DNA of 64,000 bases from GCA-020352575 sp041635475 (lineage in GTDB: Bacteria; Actinomycetota; Acidimicrobiia; Spongiisociales; JAENVV01). The position numbers and the translations under genes are program-made. This document shows positions 35,401 to 42,848 of this stretch, piece after piece. The stretch lies in NCBI GenBank assembly GCA_041635475.1, contig JBFKVA010000001.1:1-64000 (forward strand), given 5' to 3'. A model generated the notes under the pieces. That model had not been told where the DNA came from and made no database searches. It saw only the letters and a program-made list of their open reading frames with translations. Every line of letters begins with the position of its first letter. Position 1 is the first letter of the stretch.

Positions 35401-36537
35401 TCAGCGGCGTCGGAGCCGGGGATTGACGACTTCGTCCATCGCCCGGGCAACCATGAAGAAGCCGGCTGAGAAGACGGTGATGGCGAGACCTGCGGGCACC
35501 ATGAGCCACCAGACCTTGAGGCCCTGGAGGGTGTATCCCTGGGTGTGGGCGATGTTGATCATGATCCCCCACGAGGCGTCGATGTTGAGCAGCCCCAGGA
35601 ACGAGAGCGTCGCCTCGATGAAGATGGCCCCGGTCACCCCGAACATCATGTAGAGGAAGCTCAGGGGCAGCACGTTGGGAATGATGTGACGGGTGATGAT
35701 GCGCCAGTCGGTTCCCCCCGAGATCCGGGCGGCGTCGATGAACGGTTTCACCTTCACGCTCAGGGCTTGCGATTTAAGGATGATCGCGGTGCCACCCAAG
35801 CCACCGAGCACCCCGATGAGGATCCCCAGCCCCATGAGGCCGATCTGCCAGAACCCCGACATGACGATGAGAAGCGGCAGGAGTGGAATGAGGATCACGA
35901 GGTCCGCCAGGCGCATGAGCAGGGTGTCGATCGTTCCGCCGTAGAACGCGGCCACCGTTCCGACGATGGTTGCCAGGAACACCGAGCTCAGGGCCGCGAT
36001 CGCCCCCAACAAGAACGCCGCCCGCGCCCCGAACAGCAGCTGGCTGAAGATGTCGGCGCCGAACGGGTCCGTTCCCAGCACGTGAGCGTGTTCCACGTCC
36101 CGGAACACCGGCGGGGCCGGATTGGCGAGCGGCACCTCGAGCACGGTACCCACCTCGGGGATGACCGCTCCCGAGCCCATGAGGGCGGCCTCGATCCGGC
36201 CGATCTCCGTGACAGGGTCGGTGACCACGTCGACAACGGTCTTCTCGACGATGATCGAGTCGGCCCCGGCTCGCACGTCGTAGACGTTCTTGCCGCCCTC
36301 CTCGTGACCCTCCCACGCGGTCGCAAGCAGGATCGGGTGGGCCAGGGCCATGATCCCGAAGACCACGATGATGAGGAGGCCGACGACGCCCATCTTGTTG
36401 TCGGAGAACAGCGCCCAGTTCTTACGGAAGCTTCGCCACGCCACCCGCAGGCGGATCCGCCACAACGGGGTTGCGACGATCTCGCCCAGGTCGATGGTCG
36501 GCGTGGAGTCGGGATCGGAGAGAAGGGTGTCCGTCAT
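35401..36537 (-). CDS. dppC: peptide/nickel ABC transporter permease (DppC type)
   Basis: A 378-residue permease; DppC is usually near 300. The extra length is a soluble loop of about 110 residues between TM1 and TM2 (residues about 75-175, for example GGKNVYDVRAGADSIIV). The BPD-transporter part then follows with HVLGTDPFGADIFSQLLFGAR, GGTIDTLLMRLADLVILIP and DAARISGGTDWRIITRHIIPN (the EAA-like loop). The inserted loop faces outside and could contact the binding protein. Co-transcribed with dppB and dppD. Confidence 0.93.
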   Translation of the reverse strand: MTDTLLSDPDSTPTIDLGEIVATPLWRIRLRVAWRSFRKNWALFSDNKMGVVGLLIIVVFGIMALAHPILLATAWEGHEEGGKNVYDVRAGADSIIVEKTVVDVVTDPVTEIGRIEAALMGSGAVIPEVGTVLEVPLANPAPPVFRDVEHAHVLGTDPFGADIFSQLLFGARAAFLLGAIAALSSVFLATIVGTVAAFYGGTIDTLLMRLADLVILIPLLPLLIVMSGFWQIGLMGLGILIGVLGGLGGTAIILKSQALSVKVKPFIDAARISGGTDWRIITRHIIPNVLPLSFLYMMFGVTGAIFIEATLSFLGLLNIDASWGIMINIAHTQGYTLQGLKVWWLMVPAGLAITVFSAGFFMVARAMDEVVNPRLRRR

Positions 36538-36547
36538 GGTGCTGCTC

Positions 36548-37783
36548 CTAGCCTTGGACCCGGATCCGCGGGTCGAGGAACGCGTAGAGGATGTCGGCGA
36601 TGAGGTGGGCGAGGAGCGAGAGCACCCCGATGATGGCCAGGGCGCCCATCGCCACCGGGATGTCCTCGACGGTGATCGCGGTGAGCAGGGCCCGACCGAT
36701 GCCCGGCCACGAGAAGATCTGCTCGGTGATGACGCCACCGGCGATGACGGTTGCCAGGGCGAGGACAAGCGACGTGGTGACGGGCAGAAGGGCGTTTCGG
36801 GCCGCGTGCTTGTCCCGAATCACCCGGTCCGGAACCCCCTTGGCCCGGGCGGTCAGGATGTAGTCCTCCCGGAGCGTCTCGAGCATCGACGATCGCGTCA
36901 ACAGCGTGGTCCCCGCGTAGTTGACCAGCGTGAGCGTCAGCACGGGGACGATGGTGTGCCACACGATGTCGAAGGCGAACACCGACTCGCTGTGGAAGAT
37001 CCAGTACGCCGACAACCCCACGAACGACACGATGAGGGCCAGCCTGTGAAGCGTCTTGCGTGTTCGTTCGTTCTCGACTCGGCGGTCGGCCAGGTATCGG
37101 AGGGTGCCGTAGACCACGGTGGTCACGATGATCGACAAGAGCATTCCGTTGAAGATGGAGTTGGCGTCCACCCCTGATCCCACCCACCCGGTTGCCGCTT
37201 CGCCTCCCGAGACGCGGCCGAGGGTGTTGGAGACCGAGTTGACCCAGTCCGGCCGGGTCGAGAACGTCAGGGTGATGAACTTCCCGATCGGGAACCACCC
37301 TATCTGGAAGGCAAACAGCCACAGCATGAGGAGGGCGAACCAAGGGTAGAAGACGGTCCAGAAGAAGATGGACGAGGCCATGACGCCCTTTTCCAGGAAC
37401 GTCCCGCGGCGCCACGCCACGACCTTGCCGGTGTAGAAGCCGAGCCAGAACGAAAGCAGGGTGGCGGTGAGGAAGAGGAAGATGGTTCGCGGCAGTGCCT
37501 CGAACAGCATGTCCGACACCTCGCGGGGGAAGGAGTCCCAACTGAAGCCCATGTTGAACGTCGTGTAGTTCTTGAGGTGGTTCCAGAGCTGGATGTGCTT
37601 GGGCTGGTCGAGGCCCAGGTTCTGGATGAGGATTTGCTTGGCCTCGGGTGGAATGTCCGGGTTGCCCACGAACTGGGCGGAGATGTCACCGGGTTGCAGG
37701 TCGAGGATGAGGAACAGCAGGGCGATGAACACGTAGAAGAGCACGATCATCTGGCCCATCCGCTTGGCGATGTACTTCCACAT
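36548..37783 (-). CDS. dppB: peptide/nickel ABC transporter permease (DppB type)
   Basis: A 411-residue permease, longer than the usual 310-340, with extended outer loops (WDSFPREVSDMLFEALPRT and the WVGSGVDANSIFNG region). It opens KYIAKRMGQMIVLFYVFI as in DppB and has the cytoplasmic LREDYILTARAKGVPDRVI loop that meets the ATPases. Separated from dppA by 136 nt with a strong hairpin. Forms the heteromeric pore with DppC. Confidence 0.93.
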   Translation of the reverse strand: MWKYIAKRMGQMIVLFYVFIALLFLILDLQPGDISAQFVGNPDIPPEAKQILIQNLGLDQPKHIQLWNHLKNYTTFNMGFSWDSFPREVSDMLFEALPRTIFLFLTATLLSFWLGFYTGKVVAWRRGTFLEKGVMASSIFFWTVFYPWFALLMLWLFAFQIGWFPIGKFITLTFSTRPDWVNSVSNTLGRVSGGEAATGWVGSGVDANSIFNGMLLSIIVTTVVYGTLRYLADRRVENERTRKTLHRLALIVSFVGLSAYWIFHSESVFAFDIVWHTIVPVLTLTLVNYAGTTLLTRSSMLETLREDYILTARAKGVPDRVIRDKHAARNALLPVTTSLVLALATVIAGGVITEQIFSWPGIGRALLTAITVEDIPVAMGALAIIGVLSLLAHLIADILYAFLDPRIRVQG

Positions 37784-37866
37784 GTGTGTCTGATCGCTCC
37801 TCGAAAGGGGGGGAGTTGGGGCACCCTAGCAGTGCGCTCGGCTCCGCCGGGGAAGGGTGGGGATGT

Positions 37867-37896
37867 GTGGAGGGGGCGCCGGAGCGCCCCCTCCAC
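37867..37896 (-). other. GC hairpin between dppA and dppB
   Basis: A perfect 13-bp stem (37867-37879 with 37884-37896) with a CGGA loop, right after the dppA stop. There is no T run on the minus strand, so it is not a strong terminator. Such stems commonly protect the abundant binding-protein mRNA and lower permease expression. Confidence 0.7.
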
Positions 37897-37919
37897 GGTT
37901 ACTGCGTGAGCAGGTTCCG

Positions 37920-39911
37920 CTACTTCTGGACGATGGCGGTGAAACCGCTACCGAACTGGAGACCGGAGATGGTCGAAGTGAACGGGAACTTGAGCGCGCT
38001 GTTGTAGAACTCCGTCATCGGGGTGTCGAACAGCACGACGTATGGGAGTTCCTCGGCGAGGATCGCCTCGGCCACCCACATCGCCTCGTATGCCGCATCC
38101 TCCGTGAGGGCGTTCACGACCGCGTCAGCGGCCACGTCGAACTCAGCGTTCTGGAACCCGGTCGAGTTGTTTCCGTCGTTCACCTCGGCGAGGTACCGGC
38201 TGTGCCAGAAGGCCTCATGGAACGTCGGGTACGCAGCGTTGCCCAGGCTCCATCCGAGGAGGTACATGTCGAACGTGATCTCCTCACCAACGCCCGGCCA
38301 GATGGCAGCGACGATGGTGTTGAAGTCCGTCGGGTTCGCCTTCGCCGGAATGCCGAGGTTCTCGAGCCAGCCCTCGATCCACAGCGACGCCGTGGCGCGC
38401 AGCGGGTCGTAGGAAGCCGGCGGAGCGAGAATCTCCTGCTCCGTGACCTTGTTGCCGTCAGGATCGATGAGACCCTCCGGGTAGGACACGATTGCGCCCT
38501 CTTCGATCACGGCCTCGGTCTCCCAGGTGAAGCCATCGGCCTTGAGGGCCTCGATGGCGGCTGCGAGACGGTCGGCCTCGGACAGGTCGGCGTACCGAGC
38601 CTTGACCTCGGCGGCGAAGTCGGCGTTGTGCCACTTGGCGTTGCCCTCGGGAACCATCACGTACATGGGGAAGGCAACTCCCTGAAGAACGTTCTTCGTG
38701 AGGAATTCCCTGTCGATCATGTAGGCGACGGCCTGACGGTATCCCTTGTACTTGCCAGGGGACTTGCGCAGGTTGAAGGCCGCGTACCGCATGCCGTTGG
38801 TCGGGTTCACCGCAACCGAGAGGTTCTCGGCGGCGAGGCCCTGGTCGCGCAGACCCGGCGACACGCCGAGCGGGTTGATCCAGTAGTCGATCTCGCCGCT
38901 GACGAGGGCCAGCATGGCCGCCGACTGATCCGAGTAGATCGAGTAGGTGACCGATCCGGCGAACGGACCATCGGTGTACTCGGTGACGACGTTGCCGCCG
39001 CCTTCGCCGTACAGCCACTCACCGTTCAGGCTGTAGGAGCCGTCGTCGGTGATGATGACCTCGTCGCCTGCGCCCATGTAGTTCTCGCTGGCGGAGCGAA
39101 GGACGAAAGCGCCTTCTTCCCACGAGTCGAGAATGTGGCCACCAGCACCGGGGGTACCGGCGCCATCAACGGCCTGCAACGTGGCGACAGGATCCTCGGA
39201 CGCGAGTGCAGCGTCGACGTCGGCTTGCCACACGTGGGCCGGCAGCACCGGGGCGGTACCTGCCGCATGGGGCCAGTTGCCGAGACCGGGCTGCTTGTTC
39301 CACGTGTAGACGACCGTGTAGTCGTCGGCCGCGGAGACATCGATCAGCGCCGTGTCGAAGGCTTCCGTGTCCCACGGGAAGGCCGACAGCCAGTCACCAC
39401 CGAGGCCGACGTCACGGACGGTCGCGTAGGTGAACGCGACGTCGTGGGCCGTCATCGGGGTGCCGTCCGACCATGTGGCGTCCTGCACGAGCGGCTGGGT
39501 GATGACCCAGTTGTCGCCGTCCTGCACCGGTGCGGCGGGAAGACCGCTGGCCAGCGATGGGACCACGGCCAAGGACGGCAAGTCGATGCCGAACAGGCTG
39601 GCCGCCTGCCCACCAATGGTGTAGCTGTTGTAGACCGTGCCGTCGGCGTTGTAGTACGCCCAGTAGTTGGTCGTCGTGATGTCGGACGTCATGCCGATGG
39701 CGTACGTGAAGCCCGATGCCGCGGGCGGCGGGGCCTCCGTAGCGGGCGGGGCGTCCGTCGCGTCGGGAGTTGGAGCTTCCGTTGCGGCAGGGGCCTCCGT
39801 CGCCTCTGTTTCGTCCGAGGTTTCGCTACCAGAGCAAGCCGCGGCGATCAACGCAAATACAGCGAGGATCGCTACGAGTCGCCAGAGGTAGCCCTTCGAT
39901 GAGTTACTCAC
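37920..39911 (-). CDS. dppA: peptide/nickel ABC transporter solute-binding lipoprotein
   Basis: A 663-residue SBP family 5 lipoprotein. The signal is KGYLWRLVAILAVFALIAAAC with lipid Cys26, followed by a 40-residue spacer of Glu/Ala/Pro/Thr repeats (ATEAPAATEAPTPDATDAPP), then the binding domain. The domain is longer than E. coli DppA (about 535 aa). GTG start with a strong GGAGGAG site 7 nt upstream. The long 5' leader begins at a -35/-10 promoter. Substrate (peptide, nickel or other) cannot be read from sequence. Confidence 0.95.
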   Translation of the reverse strand: MSNSSKGYLWRLVAILAVFALIAAACSGSETSDETEATEAPAATEAPTPDATDAPPATEAPPPAASGFTYAIGMTSDITTTNYWAYYNADGTVYNSYTIGGQAASLFGIDLPSLAVVPSLASGLPAAPVQDGDNWVITQPLVQDATWSDGTPMTAHDVAFTYATVRDVGLGGDWLSAFPWDTEAFDTALIDVSAADDYTVVYTWNKQPGLGNWPHAAGTAPVLPAHVWQADVDAALASEDPVATLQAVDGAGTPGAGGHILDSWEEGAFVLRSASENYMGAGDEVIITDDGSYSLNGEWLYGEGGGNVVTEYTDGPFAGSVTYSIYSDQSAAMLALVSGEIDYWINPLGVSPGLRDQGLAAENLSVAVNPTNGMRYAAFNLRKSPGKYKGYRQAVAYMIDREFLTKNVLQGVAFPMYVMVPEGNAKWHNADFAAEVKARYADLSEADRLAAAIEALKADGFTWETEAVIEEGAIVSYPEGLIDPDGNKVTEQEILAPPASYDPLRATASLWIEGWLENLGIPAKANPTDFNTIVAAIWPGVGEEITFDMYLLGWSLGNAAYPTFHEAFWHSRYLAEVNDGNNSTGFQNAEFDVAADAVVNALTEDAAYEAMWVAEAILAEELPYVVLFDTPMTEFYNSALKFPFTSTISGLQFGSGFTAIVQK

Positions 39912-40009
39912 CGTGTTTCTCCTCCAGTGTTGACTGAATGTGCTTTCGCCGGTCGGTTTCCGCTGCCCGGTGACCCAAGAGGCGGACTTCTCCAGCACGC
40001 ACGCGGCGA

Positions 40010-40039
40010 AGCCTAGACACCCGCCAACCGCTACAGCAA
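40010..40039 (-). promoter_or_regulatory. dppA promoter, -35 TTGCTG and -10 TAGGCT
   Basis: On the minus strand TTGCTG (40039-40034) and TAGGCT (40015-40010) stand 18 nt apart, the only well-spaced -35/-10 pair I found. The transcript would start near 40003, giving dppA a leader of about 90 nt. Confidence 0.5.
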
Positions 40040-40071
40040 CCACGATGGGAGTTTGTCTGGGCCACATGAGA

Positions 40072-40097
40072 GCGGGCCCCGCCTCGGCGGAGCCCGC
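40072..40097 (-). terminator. terminator-like hairpin after tRNA-Pro
   Basis: A 12-bp GC stem (40097-40086 with 40083-40072, one T-G wobble) directly follows the tRNA on the minus strand, and then TCTCATG. The U-tract is poor. Confidence 0.6.
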
Positions 40098-40098
40098 G

Positions 40099-40175
40099 TG
40101 GTCGGGCTGGTCGGATTTGAACCGACGACCCCCAGTCCCCCAGACTGGTGCGCTGCCATGCTGCGCCACAGCCCG
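40099..40175 (-). tRNA. tRNA-Pro (GGG)
   Basis: A 77-nt cloverleaf on the minus strand. The acceptor arms CGGGCTG and CAGCCCG pair, the D arm is GCGC/GCGC, the anticodon stem is CCAGT/ACTGG with loop CTGGGGG (anticodon GGG), and the T arm is GTCGG-TTCAAAT-CCGAC. The discriminator A and CCA end are encoded. TAACCT (40191-40186) ends 10 nt upstream and is the likely promoter. Confidence 0.95.
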
Positions 40176-40275
40176 ATCGTCGGCGAGGTTAGCCGAGCCC
40201 CGGGCTTGGACGCCGTCGGCCAGGTCAATATGCAGCGTGCGGTCGTTTCATTGAATAATCGCGAACAGACGACCC

Positions 40276-40437
40276 CTACAGGAACGGGCAGTCGTCCCCG
40301 CGGAAGAACGACGGCACGCACATGGCGAGTTGGACGAGGCGGTATCCCACGTAGAGCGCCATGAGGACCACCGTCAGCTTGAACGAGAACGGAACCGGCG
40401 GTGGCTCCCACTCCTCCGGTTCGGGCTCATCGGTCAC
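40276..40437 (-). CDS. small single-helix membrane protein (53 aa)
   Basis: A 53-residue protein: an acidic, Pro-rich start (TDEPEPEEWEPPPVPF), one hydrophobic helix (about 20-43, FKLTVVLMALYVGYRLVQLA) and a charged tail RGDDCPFL. GTG start overlaps the end of der by 11 nt. Codon use and the coupled start make it a real gene, though short. Function unknown. Confidence 0.65.
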   Translation of the reverse strand: MTDEPEPEEWEPPPVPFSFKLTVVLMALYVGYRLVQLAMCVPSFFRGDDCPFL

Positions 40438-41749
40438 GGGGAGGCCGCTTTCGGACGACGAGCTTGATCGGCGTGCCGGTGAAGTCGGCTGACTCGCGCA
40501 GGCGGTTCTCCAGGTACCGCAGGTAGTCCTCGCCGATGTCCCCGCCCGCGGTGAACAGGACGAACGTCGGCGGTTCGGTGCCGGGTTGCACCACGTACAT
40601 GAGCTTCGGCCGACGGCCCTTGCGCACCGGGGGTGGGTGCGACGCCTGCCAGGACCGCACGAGGCGGTTGAGCTCGCCGGTCCCGAGCCGGACGGTACGG
40701 GCGGCCAGCACCGCCTCCACGGCCGGACCCAACCGCCGGAGGCGGGCCCCCGTGAGCGCGGACATGCGCAGGACCGGCGCCCAGCCGACGAAGCCGAGAC
40801 GTTCCGGCACGGATCGCTCGGTCCACTCCCGCACCTCCTCGTCGAGGGCGTCCCACTTGTTGAGAAGCACGATGAGGCCGGCCCCGGCCTCGACCACGAG
40901 GTCGGCGATGCGCTGATCCTGCTGGGTCACGCCCTCGGTGGCGTCGATGAGGAGGAGGGCCACATCCGCACGGTCCACAACCTTGCGGGCCCGCTGGATG
41001 GAGAAGTACTCGGAGGTCTCGCCGACCTTGGGGGCCCTCCTGATACCGGCCGTGTCGACGAGCACGTAGCGATGCCCATCGAGGTCCACCACGACGTCGA
41101 TGGGGTCTCGCGTGGTGCCCGGTGTGGGCGAGACCAGGACGCGCTCCTCACCCAAGAGCTGGTTGAGTAGCGTCGACTTGCCCACGTTCGGCCGGCCCAC
41201 GATCGCCAGTCGTGGGTGGCCTTCGGCCACGTCGCCGGCGCCCACCTCGTCGGCGGGTAGGAGATCGACGAGGGCATCCAGGAGCTCCCCCACTCCTCGC
41301 CCGTGCAGGGCCGAGACGGGATGGGGCTCGCCGAGGCCCAGGGCCCAGAAGTCGGCAAGGTCCGCCTCCTGGGAGGGCCCGTCGGCCTTGTTGGCGGCGA
41401 GCACCACCGGGATCGACCCGCGACGGACGAGGCGCGCCACCCCGTCGTCGTCCGCCGAGAGCGAGGTTGTCGCGTCCACCACGAACAACACCGCGTCCGC
41501 CGCTCGAATGGCGGCTTCGGCCTGGGCGGCGACGTCCACGCTGAGGTCGTCGCCCTCGACCTGCCATCCACCGGTGTCCACGAGGAGGAAGTGGCGACCC
41601 GCCCAGTCGGCCTGGAACTCCCGCCGGTCACGGGTCACACCTGGCATCTCCTCCACCACTGCCTCGCGCCGCCCGAGCACGCGATTGACGAGCGTCGACT
41701 TGCCGATGTTGGGGCGACCCACCACTGCGACGATCGGCAGGCGGGCCAT
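40427..41749 (-). CDS. der: ribosome-associated GTPase Der (EngA)
   Basis: A 440-residue protein with two GTPase domains and a KH-like C-terminus. G1 motifs are GRPNIGKST near residue 11 and GRPNVGKST near 180, each followed by a DTGGW or DTAGI G3 motif and NKAD or NKWD G4 motifs. Der matures the 50S subunit. ATG at 41749 overlaps the ispH stop (TGATG); a GTG one codon upstream is possible. Third gene of the aroA-cmk, ispH, der cluster. Confidence 0.96.
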   Translation of the reverse strand: MARLPIVAVVGRPNIGKSTLVNRVLGRREAVVEEMPGVTRDRREFQADWAGRHFLLVDTGGWQVEGDDLSVDVAAQAEAAIRAADAVLFVVDATTSLSADDDGVARLVRRGSIPVVLAANKADGPSQEADLADFWALGLGEPHPVSALHGRGVGELLDALVDLLPADEVGAGDVAEGHPRLAIVGRPNVGKSTLLNQLLGEERVLVSPTPGTTRDPIDVVVDLDGHRYVLVDTAGIRRAPKVGETSEYFSIQRARKVVDRADVALLLIDATEGVTQQDQRIADLVVEAGAGLIVLLNKWDALDEEVREWTERSVPERLGFVGWAPVLRMSALTGARLRRLGPAVEAVLAARTVRLGTGELNRLVRSWQASHPPPVRKGRRPKLMYVVQPGTEPPTFVLFTAGGDIGEDYLRYLENRLRESADFTGTPIKLVVRKRPPRDR

Positions 41750-42810
41750 CACTCCTGCCCGCGGGGTGTGCGCGCCAGCGCCCCAAGGGCGTCGGTCGCG
41801 GTCCAGTCGACATCGTGTTCGAGCGGCGCGGCCCCTGCTGCGCGCCCCACGCCCGCTTCGACGAGACCGACGAGGTGTCGCAGCATGGTCCGCAGTTGGG
41901 GTGGCAGCGGGAAGTACTCGTCCTCGTCGGTGACGCGCAGCAGATCAACGCCGGATGCCGGCGCCAGGCGTTCGATGACCTCCCGGATGAGGTGGTCGGG
42001 GGCAGAGGCCCCAGCCGTCACCCCCACGGTCGACCCTTCCGCAAGCCACGCCCGGTCGATGTCGTCCGCCGAGTCGATCCGATGCGCCCGGCACCCGTGC
42101 TCTTCGGCCACGCGCACGAGGGCCTTCGTGTTCGACGATGCCTCCGAACCGACCACGAGGATGAGGTCCGCCACCTTGGCCAGGGCCTCCACGGCTTCCT
42201 GTCGGTTCGTGGTCGCGTAGCAGAGGTCGGAGCGACGTGCGGTCACGACGTCGGGGAACCGCTCCTTGGCCTTGGCGAGCACCGACTCCCACTCGTGGCG
42301 GCCGAGCGTCGTCTGGGCCAGGAGGGCAACCCGCTCGGGGTCACGGGGTGTGAAGTGGTCCAGGCCCGACTCCGGCTCGACCAACGTCATCGACTCCGGC
42401 GCCTCGGCCAGGGTCCCTACGGCCTCGTCGTGCCCATCGTGTCCCACATAGATGATGTCGTACCCGCGCCCGGCCGCCTTCTTCACCTCGTGGTGGACCT
42501 TCGTCACGAGGGGGCACACGGCGTCGATGACGATGCCGGCGACGGCGTCGGCGGCCGCCACGACCTCTGGAGCCGAGCCGTGGGCGGAGAGCATGATCGG
42601 CTTGCCGAACGGCACCTCGGCGACATCGTCCACGAAGATGACGCCGGACGCCTCGAACATCCTCACCACCCATTCGTTGTGGACGATCTCGTGGAAGCAG
42701 TAGACCGGCGGCTCGAACACGCGGACCATCCAGGTCAGGGCCTTGATGGCCATCTCCACGCCGGCGCAGAAGCCCCGCGGCTCGGCAACGATGACGGTGT
42801 CGATGGGCAT
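41749..42810 (-). CDS. ispH: 4-hydroxy-3-methylbut-2-enyl diphosphate reductase
   Basis: A 353-residue [4Fe-4S] enzyme making isopentenyl and dimethylallyl diphosphate in the MEP pathway. The three cluster cysteines are Cys15 (PRGFCAGVEMA), Cys99 (IDAVCPLVTK) and Cys197 (SDLCYATTNRQ), with Glu of EIVHNEWV. The last 55 residues extend past the core. TACCCT lies 7 nt upstream, a leaderless start. Confidence 0.96.
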   Translation of the reverse strand: MPIDTVIVAEPRGFCAGVEMAIKALTWMVRVFEPPVYCFHEIVHNEWVVRMFEASGVIFVDDVAEVPFGKPIMLSAHGSAPEVVAAADAVAGIVIDAVCPLVTKVHHEVKKAAGRGYDIIYVGHDGHDEAVGTLAEAPESMTLVEPESGLDHFTPRDPERVALLAQTTLGRHEWESVLAKAKERFPDVVTARRSDLCYATTNRQEAVEALAKVADLILVVGSEASSNTKALVRVAEEHGCRAHRIDSADDIDRAWLAEGSTVGVTAGASAPDHLIREVIERLAPASGVDLLRVTDEDEYFPLPPQLRTMLRHLVGLVEAGVGRAAGAAPLEHDVDWTATDALGALARTPRGQE

Positions 42811-42817
42811 GGCTGAA

Positions 42818-42823
42818 AGGGTA
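42818..42823 (-). promoter_or_regulatory. -10 box (TACCCT), leaderless start of ispH
   Basis: On the minus strand TACCCT ends 7 nt before the ispH ATG, within the 38-nt gap after aroA-cmk. Confidence 0.5.
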
Positions 42824-42848
42824 GGCCGCCTTCCGCGCTGTCTTTCGG

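Noticed and set aside
37857..39902. Plus-strand frame of 681 codons over dppA
   Set aside because: Antisense to the binding protein, which has a clear lipobox and Shine-Dalgarno sequence.
40099..40175. tRNA-Pro as an integration site
   Set aside because: No integrase next to it and no duplicated tRNA 3' end within the window.
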